Below, piece after piece: positions 25,324 to 38,166 of a stretch of DNA of 64,000 nucleotides. The notes below the pieces were generated by a model. The model worked only from the letters and a program-made list of their open reading frames with translations. It searched no databases and was not told the DNA's origin. The stretch's first letter is position 1. Each line of letters starts with the position of its first letter. A program made the position numbers and the translations under genes. The DNA is from Struthidea cinerea (lineage: Eukaryota > Chordata > Aves > Passeriformes > Corcoracidae): NCBI GenBank assembly GCA_013397865.1, contig VZTI01004082.1, positions 124,001-188,000 of the forward strand, given 5' to 3'.

Positions 25324-27700
25324 ATGATGTCTTACATAGCACTGCGAATTAACCCTTGTAAATACCAACTTTTCAAGCAACTTGTGTGTTGTGTGTATGT
25401 TTATAACTTCTTCCTTTTCATCAGCTGTTCCCTTGGTACACAGTGTAGTACCTGCCTGTCAAACGCTTCTTTAGACAACAAAATACATCATTTCACCTCA
25501 GTCTGTAGAGTGCCTAATCCAGCTTGCTTCCTAAAATGCTTCACAGAGAGCAATAGTAATCCTTGATTTACAGCCTGAAAAACAGTGGATGGAGGAAAGA
25601 AATTAACTGTCGGGGAAAGGGCGTGCAGATAAGTTCCTAGAGCCACAGGATTCAGTGAAGCGCAGGGCTGCGGGTCCAGATGGCTTGGGCAGCCGAGCCA
25701 GCGGTGGCTGCTTCAACAAGGGGGAGATTGTGCTTGTGTGCAGAGAGCAGGCTGGTACTGCTCGAGCAGGAGGAGCAGGGTGAGGGAGGGAGCATAACAG
25801 AGCCCAGTGTGTAAGGGAAGAAAGTCCTTAGAGGGTTTAAATGCATGGAGGGATGGGGATTTTGATAGTGATTTGGAAATGAATGGGTGAGATTAGTGAG
25901 CTAGTTGTAGGGATAAGGGAGAGACATAAATGCTACAGGGGAGACAGGAGAGGCAGAAGGCTGGAAAGGAGGTTTATGAAATTAGAAAATATAGCCAAGC
26001 CTGCCAAGTATCCAAACCAAGCAGCTGGACAACTTGCAAAAAGACATTAGCTTCCACAAACGACAGATAGCTGTGGCAGGAAATAAAGACAATGTGAACT
26101 GGAAGTTGTTTGTATAACTTACGGGAGAAATTACTGTCAAATTATATATAGTATAGGCTAAATGCGCCTCAGGGCAACAAGGAAGTATTTTCTTACTAAC
26201 ACAAGGAACAGTCTCAGTGTGTGTCGGGTGTTGCCATCAGCTGGGCAGGGGAAGAAGGGGGCTGTGATGCAGAACTTGCAGACTTTCTTGTGAGCCTGAC
26301 ACCTGCTTCCTTGACCAGCTGCCTGGAAAAACACATTTGAATGTTTTGGGTTTTTTTCTCAGATGAGGAAGGAAGTCTATGCTACTTCATTTTCCCAGGG
26401 GAAGTCACTACTGGCAAAGTATCTGTCAACAGCATACTTTAGTAACATATTAAACATGAAGAAACATGATGTTGTCATCTCAGAAATCTCCTAGATTAAA
26501 AGGGGAGGTCTAAACGTAGGATTTTCTTTAATATAAGTAAAAAATTCTTTCTCTTATAAAATGAACAGGCAGTAGAGATTTTGGAAGAGAAAGAGTGTTG
26601 TTAAAGAACCTTCTTAGGCCCTTACATTGGATCCTATTTATTCTTGAGCAAATGCCAGCAGTTTATTTAGAAATACACCTTATCAGCTACTGATGGTCAA
26701 TTTAGTTACAATTTTTTCATAAGTATGAAAATTTAAAGGACTATTTGGAACTTTGAAACATTGTAGGAAAATGAAAAAGTGAGTTAGGACAAATCTGGTG
26801 GTCTGTAGCAATGGAGCTGTGGCTGCACAGAGGCTTCAGGATTTGCTCCCCTGTTTGTGGAGCTGACAGCAGCAGCTGCCGGTGCTGCTTGCTTGAGAGA
26901 GGCTCTCTGTGCCAGGGCTCCTGTAAAAGTGCTATCAATGCCTGGCTTCAGATACACAGAAATGAACTGTGGAAAATCAGCCTGGTGGAGAGGCAAACAT
27001 CCTTTCTTTAAGCATTATTTTATTTTTTCAAAGCTGACTTCCTCTGATTTCAGTGAAAAGTGCTTCAATATTCCAATGAGCGGGAGTCAGCCAATATCCA
27101 TCATGGGCATAGCAGAACTGCGCTTCCTTCCTTCCACTTGCTTCTTTTTTTTCTGCTTCAAACTACTTTCCCCAAATTGGCTGTTGTTGCATTAGAGTAA
27201 AGGAGAATGCAGGGGCTTTCTGTAGAAAGCTGTCGTACTGTGGCAATGAGGGCCGGGAGAACGGTTCAGCCATCTCTCTCTGCAGGCAGACACAGTTTGC
27301 TCTTGGAGTTTACCTGTGGCACCCACCTTATGTTATCTGCACTAACAGACCCTCATGGGTTTTTCAGCTTGGAGTAGGAGGAGACAGAGCTCACATCTGC
27401 CTACCCTATAGTGTATAAATAGACAGTCTTGCAAAAAGGCTTATTTCCATGCATTGTGGACTGAGCTAATGTAAGAGCTTCACAGCACTGGAGAGATTGC
27501 TTTGTGAAGAAACCAGTATATTTATAGTCTCTGCTGACAATCATTTAATGACATTTTCCTCTGCTTAAACACAGCAGTATTTCTTATCTGTTTATATAGG
27601 TTTATTTACCATAATAACTGTATGTGTTATACTAATCCACAGGCATAATTTATGAGTACCCTTGAGACAAAAGGCATATTTACTTTTCTTTTATAACCAA
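25324..27700. other. unique non-coding DNA, no gene seen
   Basis: No gene or repeat recognised. The part at about 25620-25850 is somewhat purine- and G-rich with GGGAGG words. A TATAAATAG word occurs at about 27413 without supporting context. Confidence 0.6.
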
Positions 27701-29927
27701 AAATCTGAAGCAAAGAAATGAAGTGGCTTAAGGTCACTATAGAGAAAATGAGACCCTGGATGCTTTACCACAGCTTCACGACTTCATCTGTCAGCTTTGT
27801 GAAGTTCTGTCTTGAATCACACCCAGGACATTGCAGGGAAACACTGAAGTGCAACTCTGGGCAGAAACCTCCAGGATTATGGACTCACCTGAGCATCACA
27901 CCTGGGAAAAGCTATATCAGAATGACTGTGACTTACAGATGCATCCAACACAACAGGTCAACACAGACTTTATCTCTACACCGGAATATATCTGTGCTCT
28001 CCTTTGAAGTCTCCATGGAACAGAGAAGCAGAGTTCATGCATGCTGTTTTGACTGGGATACTTTGCTCCGCCACCAGCCGTACAGCACAGGCTATTCACA
28101 GCAGCCACAAGCAGCCACCGCTTGCCGTGTGCAAGCTCATGGCACCCCTTTTTCTCCCTCCAGCTGCTGTCACTGCCAGAGCTACTGTCCCAGAGCCATC
28201 CAGCAGCCCACACATCTGCCCTTGTTATGCTGAGCAGTGGCATAGGGCAGACTCTGCCACAGCAACAGGGAATGAAAGCACAGCTACCAGCAGCTGTTGC
28301 ATGAGAACAGATATCCCTGCATGTGGAGGAAAGCCAGACACCACTGATTTTGTCAAGAACATTGAACATCCTTCAGGACACATAGACCTCATCCCTACAA
28401 AACCTTCCCCTGGGCACTGTTTTGCTCCCTTTTGCTCACTGGAGGAGTGGAACAGCCCAGCAGCATACAACCTATGCTGCTTCATCTTGTCAAGGTGATC
28501 AGCCTGATAGTCTTCAGTTATGGCAGAGAGGTGATCGCATCACACTGGCCTTCACTTAAAAAAAATTCCTCTGCACCTCAAAATCAAAATCATCAAACAC
28601 GGGCACAAACACTCCTGCACCCCTGCTTCTGTGCTGTATACCAGTTTCACTTTCCTGGTCAGTACCGCCTAAGCTGATGAGTTGCAGACTGAGGTTTTGC
28701 AAGAGCGGGAGGACTCAGCTGCGTGGTCAGCTACTGGCACTGCAAGCAGCAACCACACCCCAGTCTGCGCCCTTCCCACACTCAGACAGCCTCCCCAGGT
28801 CACGGGGCCACAAGCAGAGATTTCCACCCAAACCTCTTTGTCACAAGATGCTTGATATTTGCTCTTATTTGGTTCTTCACCCTACTGGATAAAGTGAGGG
28901 GTGTGTCCCTTTTTCTCAGAGCCAGCTGGATTCAGAGGGTATAGGGGTTCATCAGGGTTAGACCCAGAGCTTCATTTGGGAAAGGTCCTTCCCAGGTGTA
29001 CTTGGATTATCTCTGGAACTAAGTCTCTCATTGGCTTGGCTTTATTGACTGGTCCAGGAGCCTCAGGGGTGGGAACACAGGGCAGGTGAAAGTGGCAGCT
29101 GCAAGAAGGCAGAACTACGTTACAGTGCCATTATGTTGTTCTTCTTTTACCAGATTTGCCCTGTGGCAGCTACTCTGCCTTTTTCTTTCTAGATTGTATG
29201 CATGGATCTCCCAGGCAGAACTGTCATTTGGATCTGGAGGCTGATCTGAAGGGACACAATGACACATGGCTTTTTGAGAGGCCTGTGCTTCCTTGGGCAA
29301 AACATTGCCAGTTCCAGCACACGCTCATTTGGAGGTGTCCAGCAAGATTTTTAAAGTAAGCAGCTTTTTAGACACTGCTCCTCTTCCACTGCTCTCTCCA
29401 TTACAGGCATTTGGACCTAGCTTTCCACCTGGTGCCAGCTCCAGAGCATGCAGGAGTACAGGACTCGAGGCAAGAGCTTGCCTGTCTGGTGAGCCCCACG
29501 TGGCTGTGGGAGCGTGGGCGCTGTGGAGAGGCTGGATTTGGCACCTCCTCTCATCCAATGGCCTCTGCAAGTGAGGAAGTTAAACATGAGCTTTCCTGGG
29601 GTGCAGTGACTTATTTTGCCTCCTGCTGGGGATGAAGAGAGCCTTACCTGACAACGAGCAGCTTGTTCCCTGACTCAGCATCCAGGCAGGAACCTTCTGC
29701 CTAAATTTAGCCTTCCACATACATATCCATACATACGCACGGGTGCACATAATCAGACACATGTACACATCCTCAGGACCAGGTGACAGCCTTCCGGACC
29801 AGTGTGGGATGCCAGGTATGGGCACAAACAGGTACTGCCGCTGTCAGAGAGCAGCCATGGGAATGAAAGGTTGACAGCTTGGAGAACACATCTGTGACTC
29901 ACATTCCCTCTCCATGCTATTGCACTC
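27701..29927. other. locally GC-richer DNA with overlapping open frames, no gene assigned
   Basis: Between about 27718 and 28500, frames of 171 and 164 codons (plus) and 150 codons (minus) overlap each other. That is the pattern expected when GC content rises and stops thin out, not the signature of one gene. The translations are rich in Cys, His, Ser and Pro with no recognisable domain. Some AG/GT splice-like words exist but no consistent exon model. An unannotated lncRNA exon or an old, unrecognised repeat are possible alternatives. Confidence 0.45.
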
Positions 29928-30050
29928 TCTCTTTTTCTTTTTGTTTTGTTTGATTTGATTTTGGTTTTTTAAAATTTTTTGTGGATATTTGGAGGTGGCA
30001 ATTTTTTTTTCTTGTTGTTATGGTGGTTGTTTTTTGTAAATTTTTTTTGC
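29928..30050 (+). repeat. T-rich/G-T low-complexity tract
   Basis: CTCTTTTTC, then TTGTTTTGTTTGATTTG, runs of six to nine T and GGTGG words. It belongs to the same compositional class as the tracts at 1834-2012 and 38167-38305. Confidence 0.85.
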
Positions 30051-32046
30051 TATGGGAAGCTAGAAACATGCCCTAGTGGCTTGTGGGGCAGAAGTGGGAA
30101 ACCTGTGTGCAGCGCAGATATGCCTCGTATTGTGTGGATATGCCCTAGGGACCTCTGTTAGCTAGGGAGAGAGGCCACAGGACAGAACACGAGGGAAAGC
30201 TCAAAAAGCAGCATAGATGGGACCAGCAGGTCTGCAGGAGTGTCTCTGCTTGAAGCCTTCTCATGCCTTATTATTTTACCCAAGACTAGTGTACTAATAT
30301 GTTTTGCTTCTGCAGGGGGGTGGTGACTGATGTTTTATTGAAGGTGAGGTGAAAGAGCTGTATTGTTTGCCCCAGCACTGAATGATCCTAAACTTGAAGT
30401 TTAGCCTGGATGTCAGTTTGGTGAGCCTGTAAAGATCTTCCTTAGTCTACTCACACAGTCTGGCACAGAAAATTCAGGCTAGCTGGAGAAGCGTATTTCA
30501 TAAAGGAATCTCTACTGGCCATGGAAGATGTGGCTTAGCCTAGAGACTCAATCACAGAAGACTTGATTTAACTCTGGGGGTTTTCATGTTAGTTGTGTGC
30601 TGTTTTATGAAGAAGTTGCTGTGGAAATCTTTATTAATTACTTCAGTTTCTATGGATTGTGATACCAAGTAAAAAATATTTGTAATACTTTCTCTGTTCC
30701 CTCCTTCTTCTCTTCTTACAATGGAACCAGCACTTCATCTTCAATATGCAAAACTGACGGATGAGAGCTTGCCTCACTGTGATTGCCAAGGGCAAGTAGG
30801 TGCATCCTACTTGCATCCAAATTCCCTGCTTTCTTCTTTGCTGCCTCAGACTATTCTTAGAAGTAGAGCCCTGTTTTCACACTTTCTAGAGAAATTTCAT
30901 ATTAAGAGCCTCTCCTTTGAGATGTTTTCCTCTGAGTTTTCTGCAGCTTCATATCACTTTTTCTGGAGTTAATTGATACACCCTACTGAATGACCTAAAC
31001 TTCTCGTGTTGAATACAGAACTTGGTTTTAGGGGGTACTCATGCCTCCTGGAAATCTCAGACAAAGACATTATCTTCCAAACAATTGTTGTTAAGTGAGC
31101 TTGAAAGAAATCTAGGAAGGAGGGAAAAGCCGTGAAAAAACAAGCTGGCTGATGCGAAGAAGAAATTCCATTTCTACATCCCTTTCTTTCCTCCCCACGA
31201 GTAAGCTTTTTTGCTTTTTTTTTCCCTATTTTATTTTTCTAAATAATGTTGCTGAGCATATGCTTCCACCCATCCGACATCTCTCATCTGGTTTTCCATA
31301 AATGTGCTCCCATGTGCTATTTCATCCCTGCTAGAGTCTCAGTGTCTATGGCTGTAACAATTTCCTTTTCCACTTCTTCTGATCACCTAGCCTTTCTACT
31401 TGTCGTTGGACAACGGTGCATTGACAATCCAAGTTAATATCTTACCTTCCTTAACTTATCTGTCTTATCTTATATCTAAGAACTACCAAATGCCAGAGTG
31501 AACATCTGTCACCAGATTAGTAAGGATGGGATAATAGGAGCCATAATTACAGCTCCAATTTTGCATACATCTAGTAAAAGAAAGGCAGATGTGGTAAAAG
31601 CAGATCACCAAGGCATTCAGACTGGCCTTGTGGCTTGTTTTCATTCTGGGAAGTCACATACTGTCAGAGTATGAAGAAGAGTCATAATGAAGGACATACA
31701 GAACTTTTGCCAAGTAATTAACTGATATGACTTGCAGATAATTTTGCAACAGGCCAGATAACTGGGGTTCCAGACACAGAATACAGGTAAAACTAGAACC
31801 GCATTCTGGAGATAGGGATAAGTTGAGTCTCAGTTAATAGATATTCAGAGGTCAGGGACATTTTACACAGAGTTTCTGGAGAGACAAATACAGAGAACTG
31901 TGAACAAAATTGCACAAAATTGAAAGATCAGAATCAGAGATGCATACAGATATATAGAAATGTTATCTGTTTGCAATCTAAATAATAATAAATCAAGACA
32001 GTTTCAGGAAATTTTAACTGAAACACGTGAGACAAAATTAATCCCA
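30051..32046. other. unique non-coding DNA, no gene seen
   Basis: No exon, RNA gene or repeat recognised before the 5' break of the plus-strand CR1. The 83-codon frame at 30721-30972 has no domain. Confidence 0.6.
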
Positions 32047-33189
32047 GATATAGATATTATCTACCTAGTTTTCTGTAAGGCTTTCATCACGGCCCCACAT
32101 GGCATCCTTATCTCCAAATCAGAGAGACATCAGTTTGAAGGGTGAACTATTTGGTGGATAAGGAATTAGGAGGATGGACTCAGGCACCGAGTTGTGGCCA
32201 GTGGCTCTATGTCCAGGCGGAGGCCAGTGACGAGTGGTGTCTCTTCAGGGCTCTGTGCTGGAACTGGTACTGTTCAATATCTTTATCAGTGACACAGACA
32301 GAGGGGTCGAGTGTACCCTCAGCAAGTTTGCAGATGACACAAAGCTGAGCAGTGCAGTTGACACTATAGGTCAGGATGCCATCCAGAGGGACCTGGACAA
32401 ACTTGTGCAGTGGGCCCAGGAGAACCTCAGGGTATTCAACAAGTGCAATGGCAAGGTGCTGCACGTGGGCTGGGGCAATCCCAGACAAGAGCACAGACTG
32501 GGAGCTGATCTCGCTGAGAGCAGCCCTGCCCAGAAGGATTTGGGGGTGCTGGTGGGTGAGAGGCTGGACATGACCCAGCCATGGGCACTCACAGCCCAGA
32601 GAGCCAAACGTGTCCTGGGCTCCATCCAAAGCAGCGCAGCCAGCAGGGCCAGGGAGGGCATTCTGCCCCTCTGCTCTGCTCTGCTGAGACCCCACCTGCA
32701 GTGCTGCATCCAGCTCTGGGGTCCCAGCACAGGAAGGACATGGAACTGCTGGAGCGAGTCCAGAGGAGGCCACAAAGATGATCAGAGGGCTGAAGCACCT
32801 CTCCTGTGAGGACAGAGTGAGTGATTTGGGGTTGTTCAGCCTGGAGAAGAGAAGGCTCTGACTAGACTTTATATCAATCTTCTGGCATTTGAAGAGGGGT
32901 TATAGAAAAGATAGAGACTGATTTTTGCATGGGAAAATAGTGTTAGGACAGTGGGGAACAGTTTAAAACTAAAAGAGGAGAGATTTATATTGGACATTAG
33001 GAGGAAATTCTTTACTCAGAGAGTGGTGAGGCACTGGAACCTCTTACCCAGAGAAGCTGTGGATGCCCTGTTCCTAAAACTGTTCAAGGCCAGGTTGAAT
33101 GGAGTTCTGGCCAACCAGGTCTACTTGGCAGGAGAGGTAGGAACTAGATGATTTTTAAGGTTCTTGCCAAACCAAACTATTCTATGATG
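32047..33189 (+). mobile_element. CR1 retrotransposon, 5'-truncated within RT, 3' end intact
   Basis: This plus-strand CR1 of about 1.14 kb enters at RT motif A (IIYLVFCKAF, about 32053-32082). It passes motif B/C (GSVLELVLFNIF, FADDTKLSS), the connection and C-terminal region (CSALLRPHLQCC, then GLFSLEKRRL-like sequence near 32835-32860, TQRVVRHWNLLPRE near 33020-33055), and ends with a 3' UTR finishing TTCTATGATG at about 33185. It contains frameshifts at about 32110-32230, 32750-32800 and 32860-32950. The 5' limit in the AT-rich flank is approximate. Part of it (32568-32744) is almost identical to an inverted CR1 piece near 38.8 kb. Confidence 0.95.
32234..32809 (+). pseudogene. CR1 ORF2 reverse transcriptase fragment (motif C to thumb)
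   Basis: The longest open frame of the window (191 codons) is part of CR1 ORF2. It shows GSVLELVLFNIF (residues 6-17), motif C FADD (32-35, the catalytic Asp pair of RT), IQRDLDKL, ARCC-like KVLHVGWGNP, DLGVLVGERLDMTQPWAL and the SALLRPHLQC segment. Motif A, upstream in another frame, has lost its catalytic Asp (YLVF where the family has YLDF) and the following DT is IT. With no endonuclease domain and several frameshifts, the protein is dead. The near-stop-free length comes from local GC richness plus the RT remnant. It is a fossil of the element, not a host gene. Confidence 0.9.
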
Positions 33190-33654
33190 TTTCTCTGAAA
33201 ATCTTACATCGTGAAAACCAGTTTTAAAATATTCCATTGGGTGCAAAGGGGCCAAGATTTTACCTTTACCATCTGCTTTTGGACAGCAGCCAAATAACAG
33301 AAGAAAATGGAAAATTATTTTGGGGCTTAGATGTGATTTAAGAAGGAAGATTAAGCTTTAGATATGAATGATTGACTATAGAGATGACAAAAAGGAACAC
33401 TTCGCCTATTTAAAAGTTGTAAAGCCCACCTTTTAATTGAATTATAACCATCACATGAAAATTTACCATGAAGTGTCAGGATGAAATTAAGGTAGCAAGT
33501 GTTTAGCCTGAGTGATAGTAAAATTTTTGTGATGTGAGTTGCACAGTGCCACATGATAAGCTTGTTCCCAGGATTTGCTCTGGGATGTAGCCTGGCATGC
33601 CAGCTGTGCTGAAAGGTGATGCTGTGGGAAGAATGTGGGGCCACAGGATAGCTG
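33190..33654. other. unique spacer between two CR1 remnants
   Basis: AT-rich DNA with no recognised gene. The 109-codon minus frame at 33351-33680 crosses into the neighbouring CR1 and has no domain character. Confidence 0.6.
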
Positions 33655-33903
33655 AGAGTGGAAGAAACTCTGCAGGTCATCTGGCTCAGCCTCTTGCTTC
33701 AAGGAGGTCTGATTTCAAAGCCAGCTCACTTTGCTAGGAATTTTTTCAGTCACATCTTGTCATACTCCAAGGATGGAGATTGCACAACATGTCTGGGCAA
33801 CTTGTCCTGTCCTTAAAGTACTCATATGGCAATATTTTTTACCCTATACCCAACAGGAATTTTCCTTGCTATGACTTGTGACTCTTGCCTTTTGTCCGTC
33901 TGC
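33655..33903 (-). mobile_element. ancient CR1 3' end fragment
   Basis: Read on the plus strand, the reversed CR1 3' region is visible: GAAACTCTGCAGGTCATCTG, CTTCAAGGAGGTCTGATTTC, CCAAGGATGGAGATTGCAC, TCTGGGCAACTTGTCC and TGACTCTTGCCTTTTGTCC. On the minus strand about 33760-33815 translates as DKLPRHVVQSPSLEYDKM, a clear form of the CR1 ORF2 C-terminus (family pattern RLPREVV.SPSLEVFK). Divergence is much higher than in the copies at 32-33 kb and 38.7 kb, so this is an older insertion. Both ends are ragged. Confidence 0.85.
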
Positions 33904-34834
33904 TTAAACTGATACATTTCTTTTTTCTCTAACTCTCCACAAGATCCATGTTTTAAGATTCCTGTGCACTCAGAGATAAAGTATGTTTTCTATGCAGGAT
34001 GCTAGAAGTTTCACACAGAAACACTTGTGGAAAATAATTTGCTAGAAAGCTGAGTGCAGAGAGGGTGAGCAGCTGAAAGCAGTATAATTATGAGGTGCTT
34101 TCTTCCAGTTCTCAAAATAAATTCAGAGTGTGTCCTTGTTTGGGATGTAGGTCTGGAGGTCACAAGCAGCAAGTCTTTAAAATTAAAAATCGCATCAAGA
34201 ACACTTCACAGCTCTGAAACAGACATCAGAGAGCTTGTGGGAACTCAGCCACCTGAGTTCATCTTCGTTATCCTTGCATATCTTTATCATATCCAGTGAA
34301 ATACCATAGTGCTGCTGTAAATGCGGTAAGGAGCTTCTGCAGTGAGGGCTTGCGGATCCATGCAAGTGCAGTGGTTGAACTGCCCAGACAGCTGTGGCTG
34401 TGAAAGGCTGGGGCTCATTCCTTGATGAAAATACACTACATCTTCAGAAGTTTTGTTGCGACAACCTCAGGTTATGCCTGTTGGTATACTGCCTGTGGTA
34501 ATTATTCTCTTGCTATTGTCTCTCTCAGGGACCCTTTTAGCTGGAATTACACTTACTTGTCTGCAAGGGAAGTCTGTTTTTGGAATCCACAAGCTCTCTC
34601 CTTTTCTACACACCAGCCCTCAAGTGGTAGTTCTGTAGGAGGGAAGTTAGAAACGTTGCGTGAAGTAGGAGATGGTTTCTAAAAGTGCACTAAGATCTTC
34701 ACCTACTTCAATGTGCTGCAGATTTAGATACGTAAAGAGGATACAATTCGGCCAAAACTCTTTTATTCTGAAACCCTGCCCTGAACGAACAGATTTTTGT
34801 CATAACACTTGTCAGATTTGTCATGGCAAGCATT
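33904..34834. other. unique non-coding DNA, no gene seen
   Basis: No exon or repeat recognised. Open frames up to about 87 codons have no domain character. Confidence 0.6.
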
Positions 34835-34850
34835 TATATATATATATATA
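34835..34850. repeat. (TA)n microsatellite
   Basis: Eight uninterrupted TA units followed by CATA. Probably length-polymorphic. Confidence 0.9.
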
Positions 34851-37800
34851 CATAGTTACACAGTTATGTAGGAACTGCCATGCATATTTTTTGAAGCATA
34901 CAAATAATACTTTGCATATACAACCTGCAAGCTAAATCTTCCTATCAGATACAAGTCCAGAAGATTTCCACTGCAAGATGTGATATTTTTATGACCTTCT
35001 TCTCTACTCTAGTTTGAAAGATGGAGGCACATATTCTAAAGATTTTACAAGATATGAAACTGGAAATTTTGAGTGTTGCCTTCTGCATGTGTATTCAAAG
35101 TTGAAAATAGCTTGACGAGCAGATATGACTAGTTTCTCTATTGCTTCTATTTCACTTTTTCAGTATTCACATTAGAAATTTATCTGAAACTTTTCTTTTA
35201 AACAATATGGCTAAAACTGAACTTTTGGAACTGCGAGATATTAATCAATTAGGTAGAAATTTTTTTAAAATAATTTTTTATGTGGATTCATAAAAATAAT
35301 CTCCGTTAGCAAAGCTAAATTGTTATGTGATTGTAAAAAGAGAACACTAATATTTTTCTAGGTGTAGGGAAAAAACAGGAGGTCACTTTTGCATCTTTCA
35401 TAGTTTCATTTTAGTTTAAGCAAAATCTCCTTAAATACAGGCACCTTAAAATTTAAGAGCATTATGAAGTTTCGGAACATGAAAGCTATTCATAACAAAC
35501 TGCTAGGCATAAATCATTGCTGTTTAGATGTCACTGGAATGGAAGTACTTTCCTTCTGTCTTAACTTGCTATTGTTTACTTAGCAAAAAATGTTGCTGCT
35601 AAAACTTTTCCATCACATTCACGGATGAAATGGGATTCTAGGGTCTTAAGGCAGAACTTTCAAATCAAATACCATCTCTGGTTTCTCTGTTCTTTGCATT
35701 GTAATTTCTGTGAAGCACAGAGTGGTAATCACTTTCCAAGTTTACAGAGGAGCGTTGTGTTTTGATTTTCATTGAGGCGTGGATGAGGATTAGCTACCTC
35801 TCTTTTGATGTCAAAAGACTGCCAAAACATTATGCCAGGCAGGAATAAAAGTCACAGTTTTGGCAGATACTAGACAAACATCCATAAGCCATAGATAATA
35901 CTACATTATTGGCATTGTGTGTGTTGTACTGCCTACATCTCTCTAATTAGGAGATAAAGTCTGATGACTATTTGAGACAAATTATTGTTATAAAGCAGAA
36001 AAAGAACCTGACTGTGGAGCTAGAATAAAAACCTATAGGAAGAAAAACTATAGGGAACAGGGTGGTGCAGCAGCCTCTGGAGAAGGATACCTGAAGACAG
36101 CCTAGACAAAGGAGTTGCAGCCTGTGGGGAACTGCTGTGCAGTCAGAGGACAGCTCCTGTGAATGAGACCAATTGCAGCAATGCAGTGTAGGGGCAGGTG
36201 GGTTGATTTGTGCTATAATGCTGCAGTTCTGTTTAACTCCATGTTATCGTTCCTCTGAAGAAGAAAAATCTATTTTTTTGGGTGATCCTTCAGTGGTGTT
36301 TCCCCACCACTTCTCTTGTTCCATTGATGAGTAAACAAGGAATTCTATTTTCATCACAGGTCTAAGAAAAATACAATCTCTATACCTTAGAGAGGTGTGG
36401 AAAGCATAAATTTTCATCTTAAAGGACAAGATGGAACAATCTGAATAATGAACAAAGGAGATGTTTCTTGTATTTCTGCTTGGGAAGAGAGCTTTGAGTT
36501 TGTAAGCCATGGCAAATCAATATAAGCAGTTGCAGGAATCAAAAGCTCATTGCTGATTGTTGCTCAAGATCAAAGGCTCTTTGTGTCCCCCTCTAAAAGC
36601 TGATTTTTCAGCCTGGCTAAATATATAAACACACAAACAAGCAAACATCCTTGATCTTGAGGGATAGCCCAGAAGAAGTGAACGGTGCAATGACATCTAG
36701 TCGGCTCTATGTCATGACAGAAGCTCTTGCTGAGGAGGTTGCACAGAATGAAATTACATTAAATGATAAAGAGATGAAGTGTTAAGGGGTAAAACTCAGA
36801 TTCAAATCTGAGTGCGAGATGAATCCGTTCAAATCCAACCAAGCTGCAAAAACATCTGCCAAAGGTTAGCTGTTTGACACATGGTTTTACTGTAATTAAA
36901 ATGATTGCTTTATTTGCTATCCTGCTAAAGTTGTTATAAGGGTGATTCCCAATTCAATTGCACTCTTCTGGCATGGAAGCAAAATTCCCAGAATATATCC
37001 CACAAAAAGCCCATCAGCTGCTTACACAGGGTCCTTCATCCTCTTTCAGTTGCTGCTTGCAGCACTCCTTTTCTCTGATTTCACAGACCCTGCTGCTCCA
37101 TGTGGGGAGAGGCTGAGCTGAGTACTCCATCTCTGGGAGGTGTCACCGGCTGGCAATGGCAGGGTTTAGCTGTCTAACACCATTCTGCAAGGTGGTGTCC
37201 CGGTCACTGCATCACCACCTCAGCTAGATCCACCAGCAGCCTGTCTCCAGGCAGACAGGGAAGCAGAACCGTTGAATCCCCGTCTCCTCTACAACGGACA
37301 AGGATGAGCCCTGATATGTGGACAGTATTCAAGGCATATGCCCATTTCATCTCTCTGCAGAGCATCAGCCACGCTCAGGTGGTAGTTTCTCCTGGGCTGG
37401 GATCACACTGTGTAACGCGGGGAGAAGGAGCTGTGGGGGTCAGTCAGGGCTTATTTTGGGACAGGTTCATAAATAGCTCAGATGGCAAAATAAAAGAAGG
37501 AACTTAGCAAAAAACTCTGAAGTGGCCATGAAGATTAGTGTCAATTCTTACTGCCCTTCCAGAAATGTCCTCCTCCATTTCCTGCTTTACAGATCCTGCA
37601 ACAGGGCTGTGCGTGGACCTCCCTAATACCATGCCCTGAAATGCACCTCCTGCACAACAGGTGTGAAACCCCTAAATATTCCCACATTTTGACCACATGC
37701 AAAAGTCTCCTTACATAGCAAGGTCAATAGTGTGGCCGAGGTATCCTGCTTTGGACAGATTTCATGCAGAGTGTTACAAGTCAAAGGCATTTTGTCACCA

Positions 37801-38166
37801 GCAGTCTTCCTGGATCAACAGGGTGTTCATGGAATATTTTCTTCCTCTATGAACTCACTTGTTCCCTTTTCCTGGTATCCTTGAAAGCCCCTGAAAGAAG
37901 GCAGAATGTACTGGCAATGTGTTTCTCTTTGTCTGTGCTTGCCATGGGTTCTTTGCTTGCTCTATTCATCTCTGCATGTTTTAACACCTCTTTTTTTACC
38001 CTTGCTTTTGGAAAGCTATCAGGACTTTCTTGTGTCATCTTGAATTCTCTTTTTAGCCAGGCAGCATGTGTAGTCTTGACTTTGTTTTCTTGTAAAGATT
38101 TTCTGCTTTCCCTCCTTGGGGTTTTCTTTTTCCCCTTTTTCTGTCCCCATTGTTTTTGGTGTTTCA
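34851..38166. other. unique non-coding DNA, no gene seen
   Basis: AT-rich up to about 36000, then mixed, with a GC-richer patch at 37020-37300. A 20-base near-palindrome ACTCAGATT-CA-AATCTGAGT lies at 36794-36813. No exon, RNA gene or transposable element recognised. The 158-codon frame at 37764-38240 is extended by the T-rich tract and is not a gene. Confidence 0.6.

Noticed and set aside
27405..27440. TATAAATAG promoter word
   Set aside because: No supporting upstream elements, exon or splice donor in a sensible position.
27718..28498. Overlapping 171-, 164- and 150-codon frames
   Set aside because: Mutually overlapping on both strands in GC-richer DNA, with no domain, start context or splice model favouring one.
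32207..32773. 188-codon minus-strand open frame
   Set aside because: Exactly antisense to the CR1 RT remnant at 32234-32809. Similar antisense frames arise wherever this GC-rich CR1 segment occurs, including 38647-39138.
36781..36840. Possible tRNA gene
   Set aside because: A B-box-like word is present, but no A box, acceptor stem or cloverleaf can be drawn.
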